A DNA stretch of 64,000 bases, taken from assembly GCF_036345155.1 (NCBI RefSeq), contig NZ_CP107772.1:4526001-4590000 (forward strand), written 5' to 3'. This document shows, in pieces, positions 1-16,014 of this stretch. The notes below the pieces were generated by a model. That model was given only the letters and a program-made list of their open reading frames with translations. It ran no database searches and was not told the origin of the DNA. Positions within the stretch are counted from its first letter, which is position 1; each line of letters starts with the position of its first letter. Made by a program: the position numbers and the translations under genes. This DNA is from Streptomyces sp. NBC_00582. GTDB taxonomy: Bacteria; Actinomycetota; Actinomycetes; Streptomycetales; Streptomycetaceae.

Positions 1-816
1 GCCCTCGTCGAGCAGCTTGCGGAACATCTCGATACCGGTGACCGTGGTGGTGGTCTTCTCGGTCTTGATGCCGATGATGTCGACGGTCTCGTTGACCTTC
101 AGGACACCACGCTCGATACGGCCGGTGACGACCGTACCGCGACCGGTGATCGTGAAGACGTCCTCGATCGGCATGAGGAACGCCTTGTCGACGTCACGCT
201 CGGGCTGCGGGATCGACTCGTCGACGGCCTTCATCAGGTCCAGGACGGAGTTGGTCCACTCGGCGTCGCCCTCGAGCGCCTTCAGCGCGGAGACGCGGAC
301 GACCGGCAGGTCGTCGCCCGGGAACTCGTACTCGGAGAGGAGCTCACGGACCTCGAGCTCGACGAGCTCCAGGATCTCCTCGTCGTCCACCATGTCGGCC
401 TTGTTCAGGGCGACCACGATGTACGGAACGCCGACCTGGCGGGCCAGGAGCACGTGCTCCTTGGTCTGCGGCATCGGGCCGTCGGTGGCGGCGACCACGA
501 GGATCGCGCCGTCCATCTGCGCGGCACCGGTGATCATGTTCTTGATGTAGTCCGCGTGACCCGGGCAGTCGACGTGCGCGTAGTGACGCGTCTCCGTCTG
601 GTACTCGACGTGCGCGATGGAGATGGTGATACCGCGCTGACGCTCCTCGGGCGCCTTGTCGATGTTGTCGAACGCGGTGGCCTCGTTCAGGTCCGGGTAC
701 GCGTCGTGCAGCACCTTGGTAATGGCGGCCGTGAGGGTCGTCTTACCGTGGTCGATGTGACCGATGGTGCCGATGTTGACGTGCGGCTTAGTCCGCTCGA
801 ACTTCGCCTTCGCCAC
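1..816 (-). CDS. tuf: Elongation factor Tu, N-terminal 272 residues (runs off the window)
   Basis: Cytosolic GTPase that delivers aminoacyl-tRNA to the ribosomal A site. The minus-strand reading begins [20 protein letters not shown] and continues with the G1 loop [14 protein letters not shown] and NKAD motifs, all of EF-Tu type. The start is GTG at 814-816, with AGGAGG at 823-828 six bases upstream. About 272 of the usual ~397 residues are present; the C-terminal domains lie beyond base 1. It is the last gene of the str cluster, downstream of fusA, so it corresponds to the main tuf1 of streptomycetes. Identification is secure. Confidence 0.97.
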   Translation of the reverse strand, partial: MAKAKFERTKPHVNIGTIGHIDHGKTTLTAAITKVLHDAYPDLNEATAFDNIDKAPEERQRGITISIAHVEYQTETRHYAHVDCPGHADYIKNMITGAAQMDGAILVVAATDGPMPQTKEHVLLARQVGVPYIVVALNKADMVDDEEILELVELEVRELLSEYEFPGDDLPVVRVSALKALEGDAEWTNSVLDLMKAVDESIPQPERDVDKAFLMPIEDVFTITGRGTVVTGRIERGVLKVNETVDIIGIKTEKTTTTVTGIEMFRKLLDEG

Positions 817-917
817 TGGGGTCCTCCTGTGGAGTGTGCTGTACGCCTTGGTTCATCGGCGCCAGGTGATCTTTGCTGTTAAGTCCCGGGCCCCGGGTCA
901 TTCCGCCATGAATGCGG

Positions 918-946
918 AGGAACGACCCGCGAGGCTCCGGGGTCAA
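918..946 (-). promoter_or_regulatory. Candidate tuf promoter in the fusA-tuf spacer
   Basis: The 169-base spacer contains TTGACC on the minus strand at 941-946. A weak -10 (GTTCCT, 918-923) follows at 17 bases. An imperfect hairpin lies around 889-930 and could be a partial terminator after fusA. A separate tuf1 promoter in this spacer is known from other streptomycetes; the exact boxes here are inference. Confidence 0.35.
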
Positions 947-985
947 GCCTAAAGCGTGTATGCGCGGTGCGTTAAACGCGGTGCG

Positions 986-3112
<2,127 letters not shown>

Positions 3113-3151
3113 AAGGCTTCAGTCTTCTCTCGGTCTCGATGTGGACTGCGA

Positions 3152-3622
3152 CTACCAGCGGTAGTGCGCGAAGGCCTTGTTGGACTCGGCCATCTTGTGC
3201 GTGTCCTCGCGCTTCTTCACAGCGGCGCCGAGGCCGTTGGAGGCGTCGAGGAGCTCGTTCAGCAGACGCTCGGTCATGGTCTTCTCGCGACGGGCGCGGG
3301 AGTAACCGACGAGCCAGCGCAGCGCCAGGGTGCTGGCACGGCCGGGCTTGACCTCGACCGGGACCTGGTAGGTGGCGCCACCGACACGGCGGGACTTGAC
3401 CTCGATGGTCGGCTTGATGTTCTCGAGAGCGCGCTTGAGCGTGATGACCGGGTCGTTGCCGGTCTTCTCGCGCAGGCCCTCCATGGCGCCGTAAACGATC
3501 CGCTCGGCAGTCGAGCGCTTGCCGTTCAGCAGCACCTTGTTGATCAGGGAGGTCACCAGAGGGGAGCCGTAAACCGGGTCGATGATGACCGGGCGCTTCG
3601 GGGCGGGGCCCTTACGAGGCAT
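3152..3622 (-). CDS. rpsG: 30S ribosomal protein S7
   Basis: Primary 16S rRNA-binding protein of the 30S head, 156 residues, full length. It begins [20 protein letters not shown] and ends NKAFAHYRW, typical of actinobacterial S7. The ATG lies two bases after the rpsL stop, with GGAG inside the end of rpsL, so the two are translationally coupled. Confidence 0.98.
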   Translation of the reverse strand: MPRKGPAPKRPVIIDPVYGSPLVTSLINKVLLNGKRSTAERIVYGAMEGLREKTGNDPVITLKRALENIKPTIEVKSRRVGGATYQVPVEVKPGRASTLALRWLVGYSRARREKTMTERLLNELLDASNGLGAAVKKREDTHKMAESNKAFAHYRW

Positions 3623-3624
3623 TC

Positions 3625-3996
3625 TTACTTCTCCTTCTTGGCGCCGTAGCGGCTGCGGGCCTGCTTGCGGTTCTTGACACCCTGGGTGTCGAGCGAACCA
3701 CGGATGATCTTGTAGCGAACACCCGGCAGGTCCTTCACACGGCCGCCGCGCACGAGCACGATGGAGTGCTCCTGCAGGTTGTGTCCCTCACCCGGAATGT
3801 AAGCGGTGACCTCGATCCCGCTGGTCAGACGCACACGCGCGACCTTACGCAGGGCCGAGTTCGGCTTCTTCGGGGTGGTCGTGAACACACGCGTGCAGAC
3901 GCCGCGACGCTGAGGGGAACCCTCGAGTGCGGGCGTCTTGTTCTTCTCGACCTTGTCCTGCCGGCCCTTGCGGACCAGCTGCTGGATCGTAGGCAC
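3625..3996 (-). CDS. rpsL: 30S ribosomal protein S12
   Basis: Decoding-centre protein of the 30S subunit, 123 residues. I chose the GTG at 3994-3996 ([20 protein letters not shown]), preceded by GGAGA at 4001-4005, because this gives the standard N-terminus. The longer open frame upstream lacks S12 homology. Residues 43 and 88, where streptomycin-resistance changes arise, are both lysine, the sensitive wild-type state. It is the first gene of the str operon. Confidence 0.97.
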   Translation of the reverse strand: MPTIQQLVRKGRQDKVEKNKTPALEGSPQRRGVCTRVFTTTPKKPNSALRKVARVRLTSGIEVTAYIPGEGHNLQEHSIVLVRGGRVKDLPGVRYKIIRGSLDTQGVKNRKQARSRYGAKKEK

Positions 3997-4190
3997 TACT
4001 TCTCCGGTTTCTGTGTGCCGATGGGTACAGCTAACCTGGAACTCCTCCGACCCACGCGGTCGGGTGTGTCGTACCCCGCGGACTTCCGCCGCGAGGCAGA
4101 AAGAAGGCAGGATCACGGTGGCCGGTCTCGGCCCCGATGCGGTGTGATGGCACGCACGAGGGCCAGGGCACACCCCAGGCACAAGGTCTG

Positions 4191-4219
4191 AGCGTACCCA
4201 GCGCAATCACTCCGGTCAA
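4191..4219 (-). promoter_or_regulatory. Promoter of the rpsL-rpsG-fusA(-tuf) operon
   Basis: On the minus strand TTGACC (4214-4219) is followed after exactly 17 bases by TACGCT (4191-4196). This is a good match to the principal-sigma (HrdB) consensus. It lies between the glycosyltransferase stop and the rpsL start and predicts a leader of about 190 bases. Confidence 0.65.
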
Positions 4220-4249
4220 AACAGAACCCGAATGCCCGGCAGACGCCGG

Positions 4250-5260
4250 TTACGTTCGCGAACCCGACCGCTGGTGTGGTACAGGCGTTTCCCCGCCCTT
4301 CTGCTCCGCGGCCGTGTCCTGACCGACGAAGTACGTCGGACGGTTCTGTACGGCCGTATAGATGCGGCCCACGTACTCGCCGAGCAGCCCCACGCAGATG
4401 AGCTGGACCGCGCCGATGAACAGCACGCCGGTGAACAGGGAGGTCCAGCCCGGGACCGTGTGGTCCAGGAAGTGGGCGCTCAGCGTGTACGCCATCAGTC
4501 CGATGCAGACCAGGAAGGCGAAGCCGCCGAGCCAGGTGGCGATGCGCAGCGGGGCCGCGGAGAACCCGGTGACGCTGTCGACGGCCAGCCGGATCATCCG
4601 CCCCAGCGGATACTTGCTCTGCCCGGCCGGGCGCGGGGCGCGCTCGTACGTCACCTGCCCGCTGGGGAAACCGAGCCAGGGCACCAGGAGCCGGTAGACG
4701 CGCTGCTGGTCCGGCAGCGCCTTCAGGGCGTCCACTGCGGCCCGGCCGAGCAGCCGGAAGTCACCGGCCTGGGCGGGCACGGACGGCCCGGCGAGCCGTC
4801 GTACGAGCCGGTAGTAGATCCCCGCCGTCCACCGCTTGAAGCCGGTGTCGCTGGCCCGGTCGGCGCGGATGCCGTAGACGATGTCGAGCCCCTCGCTCTG
4901 CGCGAGGGCGAGCATCTCGGGGATCTTCTCGGGCGGGTCCTGGAGGTCGGCGTCGATGCTGACGACATAGGCGCCGACGGCGCGGTCCAGGCCGGCGGTG
5001 AGGGCGGCCTGGTGGCCGGAGTTGCGGCGCAGGCCGATGATCCGCAGCTCGGGCCAGCCGAGGCGGAAGGCGGCGAGGAGTTCGGCGGTGCGGTCGGTGG
5101 ACCCGTCGTCCACGGCCACCACCTCGTACGGGGCGCCGAGTTCGTCGAGGACCGGACGCAACCTGCTGACCAGCGCCGGAAGGACTTCTTCCTCGTTGTA
5201 CATGGGTATGACGACCGACAGGACGGTCGCGCCCGTCGCCGTGTTCGGCCTCTCCGCCAT
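4250..5260 (-). CDS. GT2 family polyprenyl-phosphate glycosyltransferase-like protein with two C-terminal membrane helices
   Basis: Predicted membrane-bound GT2 enzyme transferring a sugar from a nucleotide sugar to a polyprenyl phosphate, as in the GtrB/DPM1 group. The GT-A domain shows LSVVIPMYNEEEVLP, EVVAVDDGSTD and the metal-binding DADLQDPPE. Two hydrophobic helices follow near residues 230-255 and 265-295, as in GtrB. The ATG at 5258-5260 is preceded by GGGGGAGGG; a start nine codons upstream is less likely. The length is 336 residues. It diverges from a multi-spanning glycosyltransferase-like gene, suggesting a lipid-linked sugar donor and its user. The sugar cannot be told from sequence. 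Confidence 0.85.
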   Translation of the reverse strand: MAERPNTATGATVLSVVIPMYNEEEVLPALVSRLRPVLDELGAPYEVVAVDDGSTDRTAELLAAFRLGWPELRIIGLRRNSGHQAALTAGLDRAVGAYVVSIDADLQDPPEKIPEMLALAQSEGLDIVYGIRADRASDTGFKRWTAGIYYRLVRRLAGPSVPAQAGDFRLLGRAAVDALKALPDQQRVYRLLVPWLGFPSGQVTYERAPRPAGQSKYPLGRMIRLAVDSVTGFSAAPLRIATWLGGFAFLVCIGLMAYTLSAHFLDHTVPGWTSLFTGVLFIGAVQLICVGLLGEYVGRIYTAVQNRPTYFVGQDTAAEQKGGETPVPHQRSGSRT

Positions 5261-5387
5261 GCGCCCTCCCCCTAACCTGTGGCGCACATGTGCGACTCTG
5301 GTGCGATCTTATGACCACGCTTCACGATCGTCCGGACCCCGGCCCCGACCCGGCCCGTCCGCCGATCGCCTAGGGGGGACCCCAGTC

Positions 5388-6665
5388 ATGAGCACGGCCC
5401 GCAGCGACGCGGCGACGGACTCCGCCCTGCCCGAGGAAGGGCGGGAGCGGCCACCGCGGGACCGCCGCCTCGCCCTGCCCGACGGTCTACGACCGTACCT
5501 CGCCCCGGTGCTCCTGTACGGCGTGACGAAGCTGGTGGGGCTGACCGTCTTCGCCTGGCTGCTGGAGGCGGCCGACGACTACCAGAAGAAGAACCCGCGC
5601 TTCGGGGGCGGCGCCCACTGGTGGGACGTCCTCGCCACCTGGGACGGCTGGTGGTACCTCCAGGTCGCCGAAAAGGGGTACGACCCGCGGCCGCTGGAGC
5701 CGCTGGCGCCCGGCGGACTGTTCACCGTGCAGCAGAACTCGGTGGCCTTCTTCCCGCTCTACCCCGGCCTGATCAGAGGCGTCTCGGAGGCCACGGGCCT
5801 CGGTCTGTACGGCTCCGCGATCCTCGTGTCGGTCCTCGCGTCCTTCGTCGCCGCGGCCGGGATCTACGCCGTGGTCGCGGCGCTCGCGGGGGTGCGGGCG
5901 GGCACGATCGCGGCCGGACTGTGGGCCGTGGTGCCGGGCGCCGGCGTGGAGTGGGCGGTCTACTCGGAGTCGGTGTTCGTCGCGATCGCGGCCTGGTGCT
6001 GCTACTGCGTGATGCGGAAGCGATGGGTGGCGGCCGGGCTGCTGGCCTTCCTCGCCGGGCTGAACCGGCCGACGTCCGCCGCGCTCATAGGGGCCGTGGG
6101 GCTCGCCGCGATCGTCACGCTGGCACGGCGGGAGAGCAGGCGCGAGCAGGGCGTGGCCGGTCCGGTGTACGCGATGATCGCCGCTCCGCTCGGACTGCTC
6201 ACCTACATCGCCTGGGTCGGGCTGAGCATGGGCGACCTGACCGCCTACTTCACGCTCCAGCGCGAGGGCTGGGCGCACTACTTCGACTTCGGCGAGTACA
6301 CCCTGGACGTGCTCGGCAACACCGCGGTCGGCCACAACAACTATCTGTTCGCCTTCTCGGTGCCCGACCTGCTCTGTGTGCAGATCGTGCTGGCGCTGCC
6401 GTTCCTCATCGCGCTGATGCTGCGCAAGAAGCCGCCGCTGGTGCTGGTGGCGTACGCGCTGGCGTCGATCGTGACCGTGCTGGGGACGCAGCAGATGTTC
6501 GGGAACACGGGCAGGTATCTGCTGCCCGTGTTCCCGCTGCTGCTGGCTCCGGCGGCGGCGCTGGGCCGGCTGAAGTGGCCGAGCCTGGCCGTGTTCTTCA
6601 CGACGGCGTCGATCGCGTCCGGCTGGTACGCGCACTACGTCATCTTCGAGCTGGGCATTCCGTAG
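5388..6665 (+). CDS. Multi-spanning mannosyltransferase-like (PIG-V type) membrane protein
   Basis: A 425-residue integral membrane protein with about eight to ten hydrophobic segments. An extracytoplasmic loop near residues 78-100 reads WWDVLATWDGWWYLQVAEKG. This D-x-W-D/G-W-Y pattern resembles the GPI mannosyltransferase II (PIG-V) family, which uses lipid-linked mannose. The ATG start at 5388 follows a GGGGGGACC stretch. The divergent GT2 gene could make its donor. Function is inferred from fold family and context; substrate and acceptor are unknown. Confidence 0.75.
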   Translation: MSTARSDAATDSALPEEGRERPPRDRRLALPDGLRPYLAPVLLYGVTKLVGLTVFAWLLEAADDYQKKNPRFGGGAHWWDVLATWDGWWYLQVAEKGYDPRPLEPLAPGGLFTVQQNSVAFFPLYPGLIRGVSEATGLGLYGSAILVSVLASFVAAAGIYAVVAALAGVRAGTIAAGLWAVVPGAGVEWAVYSESVFVAIAAWCCYCVMRKRWVAAGLLAFLAGLNRPTSAALIGAVGLAAIVTLARRESRREQGVAGPVYAMIAAPLGLLTYIAWVGLSMGDLTAYFTLQREGWAHYFDFGEYTLDVLGNTAVGHNNYLFAFSVPDLLCVQIVLALPFLIALMLRKKPPLVLVAYALASIVTVLGTQQMFGNTGRYLLPVFPLLLAPAAALGRLKWPSLAVFFTTASIASGWYAHYVIFELGIP

Positions 6666-6705
6666 CCGCGCCCGGGCCGCGTCGCCCGGGAGGCCGAGAT
6701 CGCCC

Positions 6706-7245
6706 TCAGGTGGACGAGACCGCCGCCATCATGAGGATCATCAGGAAGAACGCCCAGCCCGCCACCGACAGCCAGCCCAGGATGAGGCCGGCCAGGGCGA
6801 ACCCCTCGCCGCCCTCGCCGCTGCGGCGTATCTCGGCGCGGGCCTTGTGGCCGAGAATCACCGCGGGGATGCCGGTGAGCCCCATGGTCATGGTGGTGAG
6901 GACACCGCAGACCATCGAGCCGACCGCCTTGCCGTTGGTGGGCGGCGGCGGGGCGGGCAGGAAGGTGCGCGGGACGGGCGGGCCGAAGGCGGTCGGCGCG
7001 GCGAGGGCCGACGGGACGGCCATCGGTCCCTGCGGAAGGTCGGAGATGACGAGTTGCAGCTCGCCGACGGTGCGGGCCTGGTAGGCGCGCTGCACCCGCT
7101 TCTCGAACTCGTCCTGCTGCAGACGGCCTTCGCCGAAGCCCGCCCTGAGCACGTCCACCGCGCGCTCGCGGTCGGCGTGTGACGCGAGCATCGAAGCGCC
7201 GTTCGGCACCTGGCCCTGCGGCTGCCATGGCGACGGATACGACAC
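6706..7245 (-). CDS. DUF1707 and DUF4190 domain membrane protein
   Basis: About 179 residues. The N-terminal half carries a DUF1707-type segment, with HADRERAVDVLRAGFGEGRL then DEFEKRVQRAYQART, found in many actinobacterial proteins. A Pro/Ala linker follows, then two C-terminal transmembrane helices around a GHKARAEIRRSGEGGEG loop of DUF4190 type. The GTG at 7243-7245 is preferred because GGGAGG lies five bases upstream; a GTG two codons earlier overlaps that site. It converges with the membrane mannosyltransferase-like gene. The role is unknown. Confidence 0.8.
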   Translation of the reverse strand: MSYPSPWQPQGQVPNGASMLASHADRERAVDVLRAGFGEGRLQQDEFEKRVQRAYQARTVGELQLVISDLPQGPMAVPSALAAPTAFGPPVPRTFLPAPPPPTNGKAVGSMVCGVLTTMTMGLTGIPAVILGHKARAEIRRSGEGGEGFALAGLILGWLSVAGWAFFLMILMMAAVSST

Positions 7246-7428
7246 GGGCACCTCCCCCCGGACGGCTGAATGCCTCCATCATCCCTCAACGCGTTCCGGC
7301 CGCCCACGGTTCCCCCGCTCAGCGAGGGTCACGAAGCAGAGCACCGCTCATCGCTGCACGGGAGCATGGAATTCCGCGCGCGCAAGCAATCTAAGCTCGC
7401 ACTTACTCCCCGTAGGAAGCGAGCAGAG

Positions 7429-7857
7429 ATGACCACCCAGGACCTGGACGCGCTCGCCTCATGGGTCGAAGACCTCATGCGGGAGCGCGGCTACGACATC
7501 GACAGCCCACGCGGCGGCGGAAAGTCCCGCATCGCGGACGAGGCGGGCGTGCACCGCGCCGCCGTCACCCGCCTGCTGCGACGCCGGAGCATGCCGGACC
7601 TCGAGACCACCCGCCGCCTCGCGAGGGTGCTCGGCGTCCCGGTCCGCGACATGCTCATCCGCTCCGGCCGGCTGACCGTCGAGGAACTGGCCGACCCGCG
7701 CGGACAGGTGCCCTCGCCCGCGCCCGGCGCGGACGTCGCCCGCAGGCCCACCCTGGAGGAGGTCGCCGACCTGCTCGGCGTACCGGCCGAGCGGCGGGAG
7801 ATGTTCGTGCGGGTGGTGGAGCAGTTCCTGCCGGACGAGCCGGAGCGCACGGACTAG
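7429..7857 (+). CDS. Small helix-turn-helix (XRE-like) DNA-binding protein
   Basis: 142 residues. An N-terminal XRE-type HTH reads KSRIADEAGVHRAAVTRLLR then LARVLGVPVRDMLIRSG. A C-terminal segment (LEEVADLLGVPAERREMFV) looks like a second short helical region. The ATG at 7429 follows AGGAAG by nine bases. It ends 128 bases before the convergent rpoC stop, with a shared terminator between. Its targets are unknown. Confidence 0.8.
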   Translation: MTTQDLDALASWVEDLMRERGYDIDSPRGGGKSRIADEAGVHRAAVTRLLRRRSMPDLETTRRLARVLGVPVRDMLIRSGRLTVEELADPRGQVPSPAPGADVARRPTLEEVADLLGVPAERREMFVRVVEQFLPDEPERTD

Positions 7858-7936
7858 GCCGGCCGCGCCCTTTAGTTGCGTGCGCGCACGACCCCTGTCG
7901 GGTGCAGCGGCAGAGCCGGCTCACCGAGAAACGCCG

Positions 7937-7975
7937 AAGGGCGGTCACCCCGTACACAACGGGGTGACCGCCCTT
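7937..7975. terminator. Strong hairpin terminator downstream of rpoC
   Basis: A perfect 15-bp inverted repeat (7937-7951 with 7961-7975) around a 9-base loop lies between the convergent HTH gene and rpoC. It starts 10 bases past the rpoC stop. The T-tail is poor on both sides, as is common in Streptomyces. It probably serves both directions. Confidence 0.85.
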
Positions 7976-7985
7976 CTACTCGTTC

Positions 7986-11885
<3,900 letters not shown>

Positions 11886-11945
11886 TATGCGTCAATCCCT
11901 CTCAGGGTTGTAAGTCTTGGGGTCTGAAACGGGGGTCCCGGGGCC

Positions 11946-11970
11946 GGGGGCCTTCTGGCTGAAGGCCCCC
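11946..11970 (-). other. Perfect 10-bp hairpin in the rpoB-rpoC spacer
   Basis: Arms at 11946-11955 and 11961-11970 pair perfectly around a 5-base loop. There is no T-run, so this may be an RNA processing or stability element, or a weak attenuator, rather than a terminator. Confidence 0.6.
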
Positions 11971-11979
11971 GAACTCCCG

Positions 11980-14900
11980 TCAGACCTCTTCGACGCTGCT
12001 CGGCTCGCGCCGGGACAGGTCGATGCCGAGCTCCTCCGCAGCGCGGAAGACGTCCTCGTCGGTGTCACGCATCTCGATGGACATACCGTCGCTGGACAGC
12101 ACCTCCACGTTCAGGCAGAGCGACTGCATCTCCTTGATGAGCACCTTGAAGGACTCGGGGATGCCGGGCTCGGGGATGTTCTCGCCCTTGACGATGGCCT
12201 CGTAGACCTTCACGCGGCCGGTGACGTCGTCGGACTTGATGGTCAGCAGCTCCTGGAGGGCGTACGCGGCGCCGTACGCCTCCAGCGCCCACACCTCCAT
12301 CTCGCCGAACCGCTGGCCACCGAACTGCGCCTTACCACCCAGCGGCTGCTGGGTGATCATCGAGTACGGACCGGTCGAACGGGCGTGCAGCTTGTCGTCG
12401 ACCAGGTGGTGCAGCTTCAGGATGTACATGTAGCCGACCGAGATCGGGTCCGGGAACGGCTCACCGCTACGGCCGTCGAACAGCCGCGCCTTGCCGGACG
12501 GGAGCACCATGCGCTCGCCGTCGCGGTTCGGGATGGTGTGCTGGAGCAGACCCGCCAGCTCGTCCTCACGGGCGCCGTCGAAGACCGGGGTCGCGACGTT
12601 GGTGCCGGGGGCGACCTGGTCGGCGCCGATCACCTGGAGGCGCTGCGCCCACTCGTCGGCGAGACCGGAGACGTCCCAGCCGCGGCTGGCGAGCCAGCCG
12701 AGGTGGATCTCCAGGACCTGTCCCGGGTTCATTCGGGACGGCACACCGAGCGGGTTGAGGATGATGTCGACCGGGGTCCCGTCCTCGAGGAACGGCATGT
12801 CCTCGATGGGCAGGATCTTGGAGATGACACCCTTGTTGCCGTGACGGCCGGCGAGCTTGTCACCGTCGGTGATCTTGCGCTTCTGCGCGACGTAGACGCG
12901 GACCAGCTGGTTCACGCCCGGCGGAAGCTCGTCGCCCTCCTCGCGGTCGAAGACGCGCACGCCGATGACCTTGCCGGTCTCGCCGTGCGGCACCTTCAGC
13001 GAGGTGTCACGGACCTCACGGGCCTTCTCGCCGAAGATCGCGCGCAGCAGGCGCTCCTCGGGCGTCAGCTCGGTCTCACCCTTCGGGGTGACCTTGCCGA
13101 CGAGGATGTCACCGGCGATGACCTCGGCACCGATGCGGATGATGCCGCGCTCGTCGAGGTCGGCGAGGACCTCCTCGGAGACGTTCGGAATGTCCCGGGT
13201 GATCTCCTCGGGGCCGAGCTTGGTGTCACGGGCGTCGACCTCGTGCTCCTCGATGTGGATCGAGGAGAGGACGTCGTCCTGCACGAGGCGCTGCGACAGG
13301 ATGATCGCGTCCTCGTAGTTGTGACCCTCCCACGGCATGAACGCCACGAGCAGGTTCTTGCCGAGCGCCATCTCGCCGTTCTGGGTGGCCGGACCGTCGG
13401 CGAGGACCTGGCCCTCGATGATCCGGTCGCCCTCGTTGACGATGACCTTCTGGTTGACCGAGGTGCCCTGGTTGGAGCGGGCGAACTTGGCCAGCCGGTA
13501 GGTGATGTAGGTGCCGTCGTCGTTGGCGGTGGTGATGTAGTCCGCGGAGACCTCCTGGACCACACCCGCCTTCTCGGCCTTGACCACGTCGCCGGCGTCG
13601 ACGGCGGAGCGGTACTCCATGCCGGTGCCGACGAGCGGGGACTCGCTCTTGATGAGCGGCACGGCCTGGCGCATCATGTTCGCGCCCATGAGGGCACGGT
13701 TGGCGTCGTCGTGCTCGAGGAACGGGATCATGGCGGTCGCGACCGACACCATCTGGCGCGGCGAGACGTCCATGTAGTCCACGTCGTCACCGGCGACGTA
13801 GTCGACCTCGCCGCCACGGCGGCGGACCAGGACCCGGGCCTCGGTGAACCGCAGTTCGTCGTTGAGCGTGGCGTTGGCCTGCGCGATGACGAAGCGGTCC
13901 TCCTCGTCGGCGGTCAGGTAGTCGACCTCGTCGGTGACCTGGCCGTCGACGACCTTGCGGTACGGGGTCTCGACGAAACCGAACGCGTTGACCCGGCCGT
14001 AGGAGGCGAGCGAGCCGATCAGACCGATGTTCGGGCCTTCGGGCGTCTCGATCGGGCACATGCGGCCGTAGTGCGAGGGGTGCACGTCTCGGACCTCGAA
14101 GCCGGCCCGCTCACGGGAGAGACCACCCGGGCCAAGTGCCGACAGACGGCGCTTGTGGGTGAGACCCGACAGCGGGTTGTTCTGGTCCATGAACTGCGAC
14201 AGCTGGCTGGTGCCGAAGAACTCCTTGATGGAGGCGACGACCGGCCGGATGTTGATCAGGGTCTGCGGCGTGATCGCCTCGACGTCCTGGGTCGTCATGC
14301 GCTCACGGACGACGCGCTCCATACGGGCCAGGCCGGTGCGGACCTGGTTCTGGATGAGCTCGCCGACGCTGCGCAGACGACGGTTGCCGAAGTGGTCGAT
14401 GTCGTCGGTCTCGACGACGATCGTCTGACCGCTGTCGCCGACCGTCTCGACCTCGCCCGCGTGCAGCTTCACCAGGTACTTGATCGTCGCGATGATGTCT
14501 TCGACGGTCAGGACACCGGCGTCCAGCGGGGCGTCCGCGGCCAGCTTCTTGTTGACCTTGTAGCGGCCGACCTTGGCGAGGTCGTAGCGCTTGGGGTTGA
14601 AGTAGAGGTTCTCGAGCAGCGTCTGCGCGGCCTCACGCGTGGGGGGCTCGCCCGGACGGAGCTTGCGGTAGATGTCGAGCAGCGCGTCGTCCTGGCCCTG
14701 GGTGTGGTCCTTCTCCAGGGTGGCGCGCATGGACTCGTACTCGCCGAACTCCTCGAGGATCTGCTCGGTGGTCCAGCCGAGCGCCTTCAGGAGGACGGTC
14801 ACCGACTGCTTGCGCTTGCGGTCGATACGCACGCCGACCATGTCGCGCTTGTCGATCTCCATCTCCAGCCAGGCACCCCGGGACGGGATGATCTTGGCGG

Positions 14901-15465
14901 AGAAGATGTCCTTGTCGGACGTCTTGTCGATCGAGGAGTCGAAGTAGACGCCCGGCGAACGCACAAGCTGCGACACCACGACACGCTCGGTGCCGTTGAT
15001 GACGAACGTGCCCTTGTTCGTCATGAGCGGGAAGTCGCCCATGAAGACCGTCTGGGACTTGATCTCGCCGGTCTCGTTGTTGGTGAACTCGGCCGTCACG
15101 AACAGCGGAGCCGCGTACGTGAAGTCGCGCTCCTTGCACTCGTCGATGCTGTTCTTCGGCGGCTCGAAACGGTGGTCGCGGAAGGTCAGCGACATCGACC
15201 CGGAGAAGTCCTCGATCGGGGAGATCTCCTCGAAGATCTCCTCGAGGCCGGACTTGGTGGGGACGTCCTGACCGTTGTCCAGAGCCTCCTCGACCCGACT
15301 CTGCCAGGCGGTGTTGCCGAGCAGCCAGTCAAAGCTCTCGGTCTGCAGCGCGAGCAGGTTGGGAACCTCGAGAGGCTCCTTGATCTTTGCAAAGGAGATG
15401 CGCAGCGGGGCGGTGCTGGCGCCGTTGTTCGTATTCGCGGTCGAGGCGTTGCGCGAGGCGGCCAA
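11980..15465 (-). CDS. rpoB: DNA-directed RNA polymerase beta subunit
   Basis: Catalytic beta subunit. I place the start at TTG 15463-15465, preceded by GGAAGGA at seven bases. This gives 1161 residues beginning (M)[14 protein letters not shown], the length I recall for the S. coelicolor protein. The frame stays open 20 codons upstream but lacks homology there. The rifampicin pocket reads [18 protein letters not shown] then [14 protein letters not shown], with no recognisable resistance change. The C-terminus continues to [15 protein letters not shown]. Confidence 0.97.
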   Translation of the reverse strand: MAASRNASTANTNNGASTAPLRISFAKIKEPLEVPNLLALQTESFDWLLGNTAWQSRVEEALDNGQDVPTKSGLEEIFEEISPIEDFSGSMSLTFRDHRFEPPKNSIDECKERDFTYAAPLFVTAEFTNNETGEIKSQTVFMGDFPLMTNKGTFVINGTERVVVSQLVRSPGVYFDSSIDKTSDKDIFSAKIIPSRGAWLEMEIDKRDMVGVRIDRKRKQSVTVLLKALGWTTEQILEEFGEYESMRATLEKDHTQGQDDALLDIYRKLRPGEPPTREAAQTLLENLYFNPKRYDLAKVGRYKVNKKLAADAPLDAGVLTVEDIIATIKYLVKLHAGEVETVGDSGQTIVVETDDIDHFGNRRLRSVGELIQNQVRTGLARMERVVRERMTTQDVEAITPQTLINIRPVVASIKEFFGTSQLSQFMDQNNPLSGLTHKRRLSALGPGGLSRERAGFEVRDVHPSHYGRMCPIETPEGPNIGLIGSLASYGRVNAFGFVETPYRKVVDGQVTDEVDYLTADEEDRFVIAQANATLNDELRFTEARVLVRRRGGEVDYVAGDDVDYMDVSPRQMVSVATAMIPFLEHDDANRALMGANMMRQAVPLIKSESPLVGTGMEYRSAVDAGDVVKAEKAGVVQEVSADYITTANDDGTYITYRLAKFARSNQGTSVNQKVIVNEGDRIIEGQVLADGPATQNGEMALGKNLLVAFMPWEGHNYEDAIILSQRLVQDDVLSSIHIEEHEVDARDTKLGPEEITRDIPNVSEEVLADLDERGIIRIGAEVIAGDILVGKVTPKGETELTPEERLLRAIFGEKAREVRDTSLKVPHGETGKVIGVRVFDREEGDELPPGVNQLVRVYVAQKRKITDGDKLAGRHGNKGVISKILPIEDMPFLEDGTPVDIILNPLGVPSRMNPGQVLEIHLGWLASRGWDVSGLADEWAQRLQVIGADQVAPGTNVATPVFDGAREDELAGLLQHTIPNRDGERMVLPSGKARLFDGRSGEPFPDPISVGYMYILKLHHLVDDKLHARSTGPYSMITQQPLGGKAQFGGQRFGEMEVWALEAYGAAYALQELLTIKSDDVTGRVKVYEAIVKGENIPEPGIPESFKVLIKEMQSLCLNVEVLSSDGMSIEMRDTDEDVFRAAEELGIDLSRREPSSVEEV

Positions 15466-15631
15466 GAGGGGGTCCTTCCGAGGGCTCGGACTCACTACGC
15501 GCGTACCGGCCCCTCTCGTGCGCACAGAGACGGGAAAATCCCAGGTCAGGGATGATCTTGTCGTCGATGCTCAAGAGAGGGCAGACCCCTGGTGACGGAC
15601 AGGGGACAGCTAACAGGCAGCGCAAAGGGTC

Positions 15632-15660
15632 AGTGTAGCCACTCGGCACACTGATGTCCA
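15632..15660 (-). promoter_or_regulatory. Probable dedicated promoter for rpoB-rpoC
   Basis: On the minus strand TGGACA (15655-15660) and TACACT (15632-15637) are separated by exactly 17 bases, a good HrdB-type pair. It lies within the 549-base rplL-rpoB spacer, downstream of the rplL hairpin, and predicts a leader of about 160 bases. It suggests rpoBC is not driven only by read-through from rplJL. Confidence 0.6.
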
Positions 15661-15915
15661 GTCCCGTTTTTCAGAGACCCTTGCTGCCCTCAACGCCTGC
15701 GTCACATGCCTGCCTTCAACGCGTTGATACTGCCCTCTTCGTCGTCGATCCATGCCTCGGAGTCGGATCCTTGTGACGACGCGTCCTGAGAATTGCGCGC
15801 TGCGTGCGGTTCGTCAAGGCCCCCCTGCGTAAACCCGGGCCGCGGGAGACACGACGAAGATCACCATACCCCCCGCCGTCACGGGTGCAAGGCAACCGTG
15901 GCCGACCCCCCGGAA

Positions 15916-15957
15916 CGCCGAAGAGCGACCACCCGGATGGATGATCGCTCTTCGGCG
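15916..15957 (-). terminator. Terminator or attenuator after rplL
   Basis: Perfect 13-bp stem (15916-15928 with 15945-15957) with a 16-base loop, 57 bases past the rplL stop and upstream of the rpoB promoter. Partial termination between rplL and rpoB is a known control point in bacteria. No U-run is present, so efficiency cannot be judged. The rest of the 549-base spacer (15466-16014) shows no gene. Confidence 0.75.
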
Positions 15958-16014
15958 CTTGCGCGTTACAGGCTCGCTGAGCCCGCGTTCCGGGCCGGTG
16001 GGCCCGGAGGGGTG

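Noticed and set aside
3625..3996. Streptomycin-resistance substitution in S12
   Set aside because: Lys43 and Lys88 are both wild type.
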